Positions 1-11,130 of a stretch of 64,000 nucleotides of DNA are shown here, one piece after another. Position 1 is the stretch's first letter. Every line of letters starts with the position of its first letter. The translations under genes were made by a program, and so were the position numbers. The notes beneath the pieces were generated by a model. The model was given only the letters and a program-made list of their open reading frames with translations. It searched no databases and was not told the DNA's origin. Source of the DNA: Cyathus striatus (taxonomy: Eukaryota; Basidiomycota; Agaricomycetes; Agaricales; Nidulariaceae); NCBI GenBank assembly GCA_025738555.1, contig JAOVFP010000020.1, positions 868,001 to 932,000 on the forward strand, written 5' to 3'.

Positions 1-480
1 AAACAACGTCGTGATCCCTACCCAAATTCTTCCAGACTTCCAGTCATCGGGGACAGTAAATGACACCTTACTGCCTGGCTTAGCCTCCCACCTGATGTGT
101 TATGAATATTTAGCGCACGCGTCCATACATATATATCAAATGTACAATCTTACCCAGTTTGAAAATTCGGAGTTTTTGCCGCCACATTCAAATCTGTAAA
201 TAACTGGTACCACATTATTCAGCGGATAACATTGGCAAAGCACTGAAAAGATGAATTACAGCAGGCCTGGCAATACCGATGTACTATCAGTATTGGCTCG
301 ACACTTTTTGTAATCGGGTGCGTACCACACGGTATAGGGACAAGCATTATAGACCTAAATGATATGCACAGTTCCATTAGAGTATGTCTCGTTGAGTTGG
401 ACATGGCTCACTGTAAATGTGCGCGCATTGCAATATAGTGCAACGAACAATACGAGTAAGACTGAGTGGATTAGCTTCAT
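1..480 (-). CDS. Thaumatin-like protein, copy A (3' part beyond left edge)
   Basis: Five exons read on the minus strand: 412-480, 326-354, 260-266, 154-203 and 22-91; the next donor starts at 21 and the rest lies outside the window. The start (480) opens a secretory signal, MKLIHSVLLVLFVALYCNA, followed by the mature end ARTFTVYNACPYTVWPALFT and later a block ending PDDWKSGRIW. These are the conserved first third of thaumatin-like proteins. Exon lengths after the first (29, 7, 50, 70 nt) equal those of copy B at 2590-3875, so the two are paralogues. The 7-nt exon (GCCTGCT) supplies W-P-A. Fungal thaumatin-like proteins are secreted, disulfide-rich, and some act on beta-1,3-glucan; activity here is inference. 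Cysteines and acidic cleft residues further on cannot be judged. Confidence 0.82.
260..266 (-). other. 7-nt microexon of thaumatin-like copy A
   Basis: GCCTGCT, preceded by an AG acceptor and followed by a GT donor. It joins ...GTG TG (326) to TTA TTT ACA (203) to give V-W-P-A-L-F-T-D. Flanking introns are 59 nt (267-325) and 56 nt (204-259). Position and length match the copy B microexon. Confidence 0.83.
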
Positions 481-526
481 GGATGATCAGAGAGGGCTGG
501 ATAATGAGAACCAACCTAAACAGCCT

Positions 527-535
527 CTTTATATA
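527..535 (-). promoter_or_regulatory. TATA box of thaumatin-like copy A
   Basis: TATATAAAG on the minus strand, about 47 nt upstream of the start codon at 480. The sequence match is exact; the role is inferred from position. It implies a very short 5' leader. Confidence 0.5.
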
Positions 536-1984
536 TCCATATCCACGCGCGAATTCGTTCTTCTCCGGGATACCATCTACAGCTACAAATGTCAATATTG
601 GCAACTGGAGAAAACACAGGAGTTGAATCCCTACACATGGACATCATGTCTGGATTTGGTTGGCAAAAATCGCATCAGGAAAACATTAAGCACCGGAACT
701 TCAAAAACAAGTAACTTTAACACTTAATAGGAAGATCATTCCGCTGGAATTCGCCGAGCTACTAGCCATGGGAGACAATTGCATACGATGTTAACAGCAG
801 TAAGGGACAAATTGGCGGAATAAGAAAGTCCATATTGAAGTACGGGACCTCCTAAACAGGACACTGTTTTACGATCAAATCTGCACTTTGTCACATTGTA
901 CTTGGTATTGAAACTATCGCGAATCGAGTGAGTCAAGTGAGTTAACCCATGCAAATTCGTGTTGTGAGCCGTGGGTTCAAGTTGTGAGCATGGGATCGTA
1001 GGAGGTGCAGACTGTGACCACGCGTGATCCGCCACGAGGAGCACCATGCTGACCTCAGATAAGCTGGAGCAAAATGCAAATAGACTATAATGAGGCGGGG
1101 GACAAACATCTTACCTGGAACTTGATATTACGGACCTGACAACGCAGCGTAAGACGCCAAATCGAGGATACGTTGCCATTATTAGTTCATCACATAAACA
1201 TTATATTAGGAAAAGCTCAAGTAGCTAAGGAGTTTGAATAGAAGCGGCGTCGAACCAAAGCGCCACCATATGCCTCGCCCATCTGATACACAGAAGGAGA
1301 TGAGAGGAGATTCTTAGATTTGAGCATTTTCAAAATTCCAAGACCAATTGCCAGTAAGACAAATTTGCGAAAAGTGGAAATTGAATGTGTCGTGCATGTA
1401 CCATGTCATACGGCCTAGGGTTCGCAATCCATCAACAATCCATCGTCAATTCCAGGATCCTAGACATCAGCCTCTTTAGAGCATATACTGATGCTTACAA
1501 GCTAAAAATAAGCGGGAGGTTCGGTAAAAAGTCAAAACAGCGTCGAGTCAAGAACCAAGGTCGAGTCTTCGAGAAACTACCATCATTTGTTCTTATTTAT
1601 TTCTGATGTCGACACCGTGAAGGCGATCCAAAGTAAACATCAAGCCTTTCCAACTTGGTCACTCAGTGTTATGTAAGCTCCACTATTAACTCAGTGTTAG
1701 TCACTTTCAAAGTTCCAACTTCATTCCAACACAATATGCAAGGACTCGGTTGCAAAGATAAATCAATCTCAGGCAGTGCTATCCATTAAGTGCACTCTAT
1801 TTTTAACTTTACCTTCATGGACTGTAGGCCATTAAAACAGAAGTTTTAACTACTCAGTTTGTGAAAGCTTCAGCACAAAACCGACGACCAACAGTTCAAC
1901 AACAATTAGTACGAAAAACAAACAGGAAGTGACTGGTATAGAAATAAGTATAAGTGAGCAAATAATAGTGTGTCATGGGGCTGC

Positions 1985-2007
1985 GTACCATTTGCAACAA
2001 ATGGTAC
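1985..2007. repeat. Perfect hairpin, 10-bp arms, 3-nt loop
   Basis: GTACCATTTG and its exact reverse complement CAAATGGTAC flank CAA. It sits in the gap downstream of copy B. Function unknown. Confidence 0.6.
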
Positions 2008-2589
2008 TAAGTAGTATATTCAATTCTCAGCACCTATGGCAATGCTCAACGTATCAGCAGTTACTGCAACGTTTTTTTCACATGGTCTATGTCAATCGAC
2101 CGGTGACCAAAGAAAATGTTACTTTCCTCGACCGCGTGTGATACTTATCTATGGTCAATCTATGGTCCGACAAGTCAGCTAATTGGCTAATGCATAGGTC
2201 GGTCGGAGCACAGTATCCACCATCTTCAAGCTAACACTGGTTTAATCTTACTAAAGCCAATTTTGAGCTTGCGCATATGACTTCGGTTTAAACCTGGATA
2301 TTTACGGGATGTCAACTGACATACATAAAGGAGATTGCCCCAATTATTATGTCACATTCCCTATTTTAGTACCACAATTCTTCAACAATTCTTCTCATAA
2401 ACTGAGCATTATCACATGTCAACCACGAAACATGTTGGAAATATTAAAAATATAATTCATTCTTTCATAAAAATCAAGTTCTGGGAAGTAAAAATAAGAA
2501 GGATATGTATTTTAAATAAAGCTGAAGATCCCAGTTATGCTGAAAGTTTAGACCAGTCTGGGTATATACTATACTATAGCCATTTTAGC

Positions 2590-3875
2590 TTAAGGGCAGA
2601 AAGTCAAAGTGTAATCAGCATTCAAGTTGGAGTCGCAAGTCCAGAGGGCAGTACCACTGCTCTCATCGAATGCATATGCGTAGGAATTAGGGCAGTTACC
2701 CTTGAAATAGCTGTAAAAAGCAACACCTGTGATGGATTATAATAAGTTAGCGGTATGATGAAACAAGTATTATTTACCGGAGTTCGGGCATGTTTCTGGT
2801 GTATTGTGACTGCCGGAGCAGCAATTAGCAGAGTTGGCTATAGAAAAGGTATGAGCCAAAGACATAGAAACAGCGGCATTAGTAAAGCTCACTGGGGTTC
2901 CCATCGAGGTTGGCTACACAAGCACTCTTGCAGCCAACCGGAAAACCAGTGGAATCAAAGGGACCCTTGAGTGCGGAGGGACCTGTATAGATGTGAGTAA
3001 GGTTTTTGAAATCATATTTAAACTTACAGTTAGGTCCCAGGTCTACAGGACAATCTGCGACAGGGCATCCCACGTTGTTGGTAATTCTCACGGGTAAGTT
3101 GTAACCATCGACGAGGGAGACTTAATGTACCCATGAGTTCGAATGTCTTACTAATACGGCGAGAAGTATCACTTACCATCATAAAAGTCCTTGAAGCCGT
3201 CTCCTTGCAGAGTCCACTCCGCTACCGTAGCAGGTGGTACGCCCTATAAAATAATTTAGTTCATGATATTAAAGGAACAATGACTTTTATATTTCGTACG
3301 GTTCCAGTATGGGGGTCACATTGTAGACCACCGTTGCATCCACCATCAAGACAGGAATTAGGGCCAGGATTACTGCTGAAGTCGCAATCCCTGCGAGCCT
3401 GCGAGCTAAGTGAGTAACAGAATTAAAATGAATAGTATTTATGCCGACCCAAATGCGACCTGCTTTCCAATTATCTGGAACAGTAAAACTGACTGCAGAC
3501 CAAGCAGCAGCTTCCCATCTTAAATGAGATGTGTAAGCATCATTATCCCGGAATAATACTAACATGTCGTACCCAGTTGCAAAGTTGGGGACGTTTGGGG
3601 CAACGTTCAGGTCAGTGAACATCTAGAAGTGTCATTAAAAATATGCGAAGTTTAATGCCATCATGATATATACCGCTGGCCTAATTTTCACTTAATATAA
3701 GGTTTAAGTAAAGATTATGGAACCACGAACCAAATGGTGAATGGACAAGCATTGTAGACCTATTATCCACTGTAAGCTTCGCAACAGGCTGAGTGGACCT
3801 AGCACTCACAGTGAAGGTACGAGCAGCAGCTCCAGAAACGAAGGCTGCGGAGGCGGCGAAAAAAAAGGACTTCAT
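2590..3875 (-). CDS. Thaumatin-like protein, copy B (complete)
   Basis: Complete secreted thaumatin-like protein on about ten exons. It starts at 3875 with the signal MKSFFFAASAAFVSGAAA and the mature end RTFTVYNACPFTIWPAMFTD. Successive exons give TGWEAAAWSAVSFTVPDNW, the Cys-rich ARRDCDF and GGCNGGLQC, NNVGCPVADC, GPFDSTGFPVGCKSAC, and the C-terminal tail ADYTLTFCP before the stop at 2590-2592. The order matches the whole fold, including the conserved Cys spacing. The third exon is only 7 nt (3674-3680, GCCAGCG). Fungal members are secreted; some hydrolyse beta-1,3-glucan or bind it, so a wall-remodelling role is likely but inferred. Its 3' neighbour on the same strand is copy A; the beta-1,3-glucan synthase lies upstream. 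Confidence 0.88.
3674..3680 (-). other. 7-nt microexon of thaumatin-like copy B
   Basis: The preceding exon ends ATT TG (3731) and the following one begins ATG TTC ACT (3622). GCCAGCG between them is bounded by AG and GT. Inclusion gives I-W-P-A-M-F-T-D, the family consensus; skipping shifts the frame. Flanking introns are 50 nt (3681-3730) and 51 nt (3623-3673). Confidence 0.85.
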
Positions 3876-4621
3876 CTTTGAGATGTGCTCAGACTGGTAT
3901 AGGCTCTTGAGTCTACAGCACAATTCATCATTCTTTTTCAGATTTTATACTGCCAGAGAAACCGTAGAGACCAGAATGCCGAGTGGATACTGGAATAACT
4001 TGGACGTTCTGAAACGTGAAGAAGCCAATATTTTTGTCTACATGAGATACTCATCATATGCAATACAGCTCGGACATGTGGAAAAGATGATTATTTTTAA
4101 GAAAGAAAAGCGGCTAACAATACAATCAGCGTCAGTGTATTCTGAGAGCAAGTCCTGTGTTAAATACCCACATGCTATACCAGAGATCATGAGACCAGAC
4201 AACTGTCTGCGGTATCAGTCCAGTTGTAATGTTTCCGCAATACGGCTGTAGTAGCATCAAAGCCGTGCAAAATTTGCTGATGGGAGAGGTAACAGGGAAG
4301 CCCAGAAGTCCGTATGCTCCGTAGCACTGTGTAGTGATGCCAAAAAAACATTGTCCAGACCGGACATAAGACTTACTAGGAAGGCCTGCCGCCTTGAAGC
4401 ATGAAGATAAGAAGTATGCCGAAAAGCATCATGGCAAGAACACATGTAATATTGAATCGTATGGTAGGCGTACACAATAAATGTCCTTGCAACAGCAAAT
4501 AATCCACGACAGACGAAGCTGTCGCTAAAAGAAGTCCGTGAGATTATCCCCACACCAGAAAGGATTAAAACATGAGATGGTGTGGAAGTGTCTATGAGAT
4601 CGTAAATATGATGATTGTCCT
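3876..4621. other. Intergenic: 3' flank of FKS1 and promoter of thaumatin-like copy B
   Basis: About 0.75 kb between the start of thaumatin-like copy B (3875) and the stop of the glucan synthase (4622). It contains ORFs on both strands without recognisable motifs, and I call no gene here. Confidence 0.5.
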
Positions 4622-7600
4622 TCAAAGGTTTTCACAAAGACTGCAGTGGAATTTTAAGCCAGTACGGAATACGACGGCTAAGAAATATACTCGCGTCAGT
4701 GAATAGAGCACATAAAATAGTAATAAAGTACTCACGAAGAGCAATGAGAGCAGCGAAGGCTCCGATCACGAGAATGTAAAAAGTTCCATATTTGATGATC
4801 TTCCACACGTGGTCAACCTAGATTCACTCCGGTAAACAGAAAAATACTCACGATCCAGCGACGTTGCTTCTTTTGCTTAATAGAGTACAGTGGAGCGCGA
4901 ATCTGTTTGGACGGTCGAAGCCAGACTAGACGCAATTTCAGACGGTGTGCCAGAGAAAAAGATTGAATTGAAACTCACAAAGTATTGTTGCATGGAAACG
5001 GTCAAAGTAGGGTATCAAGATAGGGGGAGTTAGCATGAACAAAAGCATATGCCCTAGTAGAAGGTCCGAACTCCAGAGCGAAAGCTCAATGATTTTGACA
5101 ATGAACTCTCGTGCTGGCTGTGACATCACATGGGCTCCAAGCCCACGGCCGTACCATCTACCAGTCCACCAAGCACGATTTGTTTCATCGTGTTTGAATT
5201 CTCGGGAAAGGAAAACTGCGATAAGAATCTTGTGCACTGCTCGTTGGATAGCGATGACGGCTATGAGACCGAGAACCGCATGAGACGTATCCCAGGTCTC
5301 AAGGAACCACTATACACAACATTGGTGAGACGGAGATATCAATTGAGGTCAGCACTCACCAAGAATTCAAAGAAGCCTATCATTCCAACGACACCTAGCA
5401 CATGCGCAATAAATGCAATGACAGCGCCAAACATGGGGAACACGGGATCCAACATAGGACCCAGGAAGAGTGAAACCAAGAATAAGACCAACAGGACGGC
5501 TGCGTTCCATACAATAGGACCAAGAGAGATGACAGCGATGCGAATCAATGGACTCGGGGGGAACCTTCCATCAGGATCAGGGAATGACTTCACAAACATG
5601 TAGGCAATAACAAAGAGAATGCCCATGATCACAGGGAATACGACCTCCGAGAACAGCACAGCGCGCCAGCTGGCTCTCGGAACATCACCGGATAGTTTCT
5701 CCGACGGGTGACCTAGCTTCTTCTTCTTGTAGCCTGTGATCATAGTACGCGAGAGACGGCAGTAACCAATCCATGAATTGTGATGCGAACGTGAGTTGCC
5801 TCTGCACATCCACCGCAGGAATTCCCTACGTAATTTAGTATCAGTAACCGGCGGCGACGAGAAAGTAAATTTGTCCCCCTTACCGATAGTCAATGATGAA
5901 ATCAGAGAAAACAAATTGGTGAGGGTTGAATAAGAAAGGAGCGACGCAGAGGGCCAATATAGACACCCAGAAGTAGATCAAGTAAGGAGTCCAGAGTGTA
6001 AGTGTCACATAGAGCAGCATGATCAGTGTTCTCATCCCCAAGTAAATGCTTGGACCTGCGAAGCGAGATAGCAGGGTGCCAAAGCTCATCCTACTCGTGG
6101 CGAAACCACGACCAGTGGCGATATACCTAGCGCCTCCGAAGGTCAAGTTACTCATAATGGAGTGGGTATAGATCTGAGTTGAGAACACTTCGAAGACGGG
6201 GGAGAGAGAACCAAATTGTTTAGCAAGTCGGAATATTGCTTTCCATGTACCACGCTCCACCAGTTCTAAAAGAGGCAATGAGCTTCGGGTCAATGCGAGA
6301 CAAAAGTAGAGCGTACCTTGTAAGAAGAGAGGCAAGAATGCAATCATGAAGACAAGGAAAATACTAATAATGCAATGACGAATCCAATCGAAGACTGGAA
6401 CTAGGTTGTAGCATCCGGATTGACCACCAATGAACTGGCCCGACGAAGTATAACGACATATGGTGAGCTGTGAGTTGAGCGTCCCAATGAAGACCACTAA
6501 AAGAAATGTTAAGGCAGACCCACTACATAACATTTATCGCACTCACTTGTAACAATGAAAATTTGAACCGAAAGCATAATCAACATGTTGTTAATTTGGA
6601 ACCCAGGATGACCATAGTAGAATGTCAGGAATCGATCAATAGGGAGCTGTGTGCCTAGGTAATAGTACTCGCGACTGAGCATCTGCTCGCCCATACCAGT
6701 TCCAATCTTGGTCTGGAAATTGAGAATAGTTCCGAACCCAAGGTCGCGACCCTTTCCACATTGGTAGTATTCTGTGTGCTTGATACGTCCACCACGACCG
6801 AAGGCGTTCATCCCAGCATAGATATCTTCATTGAGATGTAGACCTTTCTGCGCCTTCGAGACACCACCACGTGTTGTCATGTACAACGCGTTCAGGAAAT
6901 CAGGATGTCCATAGTGCAGTTTGCCTCCAATCCAGGCCATAGAACGAGCGGCCAGCGTACCAAATGTCTGTTCCTTTCCAGCAGCCAAGTCACCAAGGAT
7001 ACCAATATTCTCCGAAAAGATATATTCACGGGCACCGACAATGGCCACGGGAGGGTTCTTGAAATCCTTATGACCCCACTGGGCATAAGGGCTTTCACTC
7101 GACACAGCATATTCCTCGAATTCTCCAAGGACATTACGAATTTTGAGACACTCCTCAAGATAGTTGTCTTGGTTGGCGTCGATAAGCTGCAAATACTCTC
7201 CACGGTAGAAAATGATTGCATGGTTCTGGTTGTCGCTCTTTCCATCTCCTAAAATCGGGTTTCCAGGAAGCTCAATGCGGAACTTAGGGCGGCGACGGCC
7301 TGTCTCAGGAACGAATTCGCTATGGCCATCAATTAGAGCAGAGAAGATCTTGGCGTCACCGCCTTCCTTGCGAGCGGGCTCTTCCTCAAGGTATGCAATC
7401 TGTAAATCCGGGTAGGCCCGCAGCAAGAACTCGGCGTTCTCCTGCTCCTCCTTGTTGAACTTCGAATAGCGCTGCATTGAAACGACGAATTTAAATTTCC
7501 GCCTTGCCATGCGCTCAAGCTCACGCTCGAGCTTATCAGTGTTCCCGCCAAAGAGCTGAACGACTTCGGGATTCTCCACACGATATAGGAGCTTGATAGC

Positions 7601-10600
7601 CTTCGAGTAGTTCATCATACCTGACACGGTCCTATACAGCGTCTGCGCCCTGAGCGATGCCCAAATCCTGGTACGAAGAGTGAACTCGGGAGATGAGCTC
7701 TTGAATCCAATAAACGAGAATGGGATATCATCAGCCTTTGATTGGCCCTTCTCGTCATGGAAAGGATTGGCACCGTTGAACATTGCCGTTTCCTCTGCCA
7801 AAATCTTCGTGTCCTTTACGAAGTTCTCCCATTCAATCGGATGCAGCTGTTTGAGGTACTCCAAAAGCGTAACACGGGTGTTTTGGTCCTCCTCGCGGAT
7901 GATCTCACGAAGAGAAAGTAGAGTCTTCTCGCTGTAATGAGGCGTCAGGACGGTAAACGTTGGCATTGCATCCACGGGGAGCGTGGGCGGAATAGCCGTA
8001 GTTAGGGACTGAGCAAAGAAGGAAATACGGCGCTCGGCCTCGCTACCAGGAGGGAAGAACTCGCCCTGAACCTTGTCGCCTTGTGCGGTAAAGAAAGGCG
8101 GCGCGCGCAAACTGCGGCGTCCACCAGCACCTGTGTCAACTTGATGGTAGAGCAACTTCTGAACATGTTCGATGCTCAACAAATGTTCGCGGTACATTGA
8201 AATAATGATGGCGTTCCAGATCTGGGATACGAGAACCTAAACAGCGTGTCTTCATGAGAACCATAGAACCACAGAGAGAGAGCTCGGTTGTACACACCTT
8301 TGGTTTATACTTCACCTCCATGTCGCTTGTAGCAAGCATCTTGGCATAAATCCTCTTTGGCAACCTTTGATAAATATCTTGCCACGGGGTCCAGATGCTC
8401 AAGCCCAGGGTAAAGCTGCGTCCAATACTAAGCACTGTATTCCAAATGATATACCAGAGGAACGTATCCAAGAAGAACAGCACCAGATCCATGATGTACA
8501 TAATCGTCAGCGTGAAGGCTGCCTGATTCGTGCACAGAGCATTGCCGAAGAACCTATCGCGACAACCTTGAATTTTCATTCCGACCATAACACGGATGGG
8601 GTCGCTGAATGAGAGAGTGAAGAAAAAGTACGATTCAACAAATTTGCATGCAAAGACCAAAAGCCATAGCACGATCGAACCTAATCGGCTCTTCTTACTC
8701 AAAGCAGGGTACGATGCAGTGAAAGTCTGACTGGCGAGGTATTTCCTGCTCTTGCCAGCTACGCGATCACCGAACATCCTCCCTGATGGCATAACTGCAA
8801 ACAAAACCGTGGCGATCACCGAAATGAAGAACTGTACAATGCCTAGAATCAGTGCGAGCGAGCCGTCCGTCCCGTTGTGTACCGCAATGGCAATGTAAAA
8901 CGTAGGACCGCTTGTTAGGCCAAGAGTGACGAATAAAAACAGCAACCGCCGAGTTAAATGCGAGGTATTGTTCCATGTCGTGGGGATGTAGGAGAACTCT
9001 GCAAGGGTGGCGAGGATCATGATCACTGTTGCCACTGCACCACCAAGGGCGACCGCTGACCATGTCATAGCCGGCACGCTACGATCATTTGGCTGGTAGA
9101 TCCTGGGAGAGTTGAAGGAGGTATAGAAGAAGAACATGGCGATGTGGATAACCCAAATGCGATTGAAGTTGACAAGCAGATGACCAAAGGAGCGTTTTTC
9201 GTAGTATGTCTTGAAGAAAGCGTGGTTCCAGTCGATGCGGTCGAATTTCATGAATCGCTGAGCGGGAGGCAAGTCCACCAGGCGGGTCTGACGTGCACAT
9301 ACAACCAGTCAGAAACAGTGGGTCAATCAACTATAAAACTTGCCTTATCAACCAAGGTAATCCTCGCAATCCCCTCTGGGTACCAGAACAACTGGTTAAC
9401 ATCATCATACCCAATGATATCTTCATGATCCTTTTCTCTCCTTACGAACTTCCCATCTACCACCTCATAACCCTGATCTCGAATAAACCTATATAGCGGT
9501 TTGATCACATTACGCAAATACAAGCCCTCAGGCACGGAATCAACTCGGTTCTGACACTCAGGCGAACGGTAGTAGTCGTCTGCGCATTTGAAGATGAAGC
9601 AGAGGCACTCTGGCACGAATCGCACTTGTGCCGCCTCACCCCAGCACAGCAGGTACAGAGCGATTTGACGGAGACGGTCGTACTGAGACATGTTGTTCAT
9701 CGCCTGGCGCCAACGTTCGAGAGCCTGGTTAAGGTTCTTCTCGTGTATCGGCTTGGCACCCTTTTTGATGCTCTTAAGACGGTTGAGACCGGGGTTCTGC
9801 GTCTGGCCGATGGCATCATCGAGGTCGAGCTGGGCGGCAAAGTACCATTTCCTGTAGTTAGCATTGTGACCGCCTATGTAGTCGGCATGGAGAGTGAGGA
9901 GGGCTTGGTTGGGGGACATGCGGGAGGCGCGGGAGTCGAGGAGCTGCATGAGGAAATCGAACTGTGGATTGGGTTGGTTGCGTCAGAAGCATTGCGGGGT
10001 GGAGCAAGAGAATAACGGGATGGAAGGTAAATGCGCAACAAAAAAGGGGTTGCAATAGAAAATAGAAGGGGACAAGATATATTTAGAATTAGCTCATTGC
10101 ACAGCCGTTTGGCCCGCCCCGGTTGGGTTCGAAAATTCCAATCAGGCAAGTTTCCCACCAGCGCAGCAACTTCGCTAGCTGGCGTTATGAAAGGGGCATC
10201 GCGGCCAAAGGCAAATTCAACGCAGCCAGTCAAGGAACCCCCCGTTCCAGTGATAGGATGCAATATCACCCATGCTCATAGCATAGTGAAAGTTAAGTAA
10301 AGGAGAAGGAGGACAGGAAGGAAAGAAAAGCAAAGAACAGAAGTGAACCAATCAACGCACCATGTTCCTCATCGAATCCCTCTGAAAACCAAACTTCTGC
10401 GTCAGATCGAGGAAGATGTCTTCGATTTCTTCCTTTGAGAGGGGAATCTGGCGCTCTGCACTCCATGCGGGATAGGCATCTCGTGCACCAGTGGGGCCAG
10501 TTGTATAGTCTACGAAGGTGGGGGTTGAGGTGTCTGAATAGCCTGGTCGGCCGCCCATGGGGGGACCCAAGGACTCGGTTGAGGGTGCTTGGCGTTGGGG

Positions 10601-10983
10601 GGCGTAAGGATCGCCATCAGAGTCGGTGTCTTGCAGTGCTGCGGAAAGAGGGTCAGCAAGCGCTAGAGAAACAGAGAAAAAAGGAGGAAAAGGCAAGAAA
10701 AAGCAAACGCGAAGGGAAACCGAAAGTGTGAATGGAAAGTGAAGGAAGACTCACGATAGTCGTAATTCCCATTTGGATCATAGTCCCCAGCACCGAGCTG
10801 ACTGCCGTCTGAAGCATATGTCTCACGGCGAGTGTAGTCTACATTGTTGTCGGACTCGTTATCGTAGTATCGTCTTGAGTTGGCAAAAGGATCTTGTGCA
10901 GAGTGGTCGGCGGAGGGCGGGGAGGAGGGGTAGGCGGAGGGGTAGGCCTCCTGGGAAGTCTGGGGCCCTGGACGGGCAGGCAT
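4622..10983 (-). CDS. FKS1: 1,3-beta-glucan synthase catalytic subunit
   Basis: Integral plasma-membrane enzyme making wall beta-1,3-glucan from UDP-glucose. Twelve exons on the minus strand: 10755-10983, 10361-10638, 9344-9961, 8298-9287, 6547-8236, 6317-6496, 5884-6265, 5360-5825, 4979-5309, 4852-4925, 4736-4817, 4622-4677. They total 5376 nt, or 1791 aa, normal for the family. The order is: Pro/Asp-rich cytosolic N-terminus; the FKS1 domain with [18 protein letters not shown]; a first membrane block; the large cytosolic glucan synthase domain in the 1690-nt exon ([40 protein letters not shown]); then the second membrane block and the tail FHCSLCENL. Start MPARPGPQ was chosen because it opens the first coding-like frame below a CT-rich leader. 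Intron 3 (9288-9343) is GC-AG and intron 2 is 399 nt. The segment aligned to the echinocandin hot spot 1 reads [11 protein letters not shown]. Confidence 0.95.
9288..9343 (-). other. GC-AG intron of FKS1
   Basis: The exon ends ...GTT GAT AAG and is followed by gcaagt; the acceptor is cgtcag before ACC CGC CTG. The joined protein [20 protein letters not shown] keeps the family alignment. AG|GCAAGT is the known consensus for GC-AG introns. No GT donor nearby preserves the frame. Confidence 0.8.
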
Positions 10984-11130
10984 GAGGGAACGCTGGGAGC
11001 TAGAGTGGCAAGAGGGGAATGAGGGGAGGGGATGGATGAGGTGGAGGGGATGGAGAGGAAGGGACGGGGATGGAGGGAGGAGGGGGGATGGTGGTGGGGA
11101 TGGATGAAGGAAGGAGGGATATGTAAAAAG
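10984..11130 (-). promoter_or_regulatory. CT-rich leader/promoter tract of FKS1
   Basis: Directly upstream of the FKS1 start, the minus strand is almost pure C and T (the plus strand is runs of GGGGA, GGAGGG, GATGGA). Pyrimidine tracts just upstream of the start are typical of strongly expressed fungal genes. The role here is inferred from position. Confidence 0.5.

Larger units (their letters stand above)
481..2589. other. Intergenic, no supported gene
   Basis: Lies between the two thaumatin-like genes. I see only short ORFs without family motifs. It holds the TATA box of copy A and a perfect 10-bp hairpin at 1985-2007. No third thaumatin fragment is visible. Confidence 0.5.

Noticed and set aside
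4257..4625. 122-aa minus-strand ORF at the end of FKS1
   Set aside because: It overlaps the FKS1 stop in another frame and has no motif.
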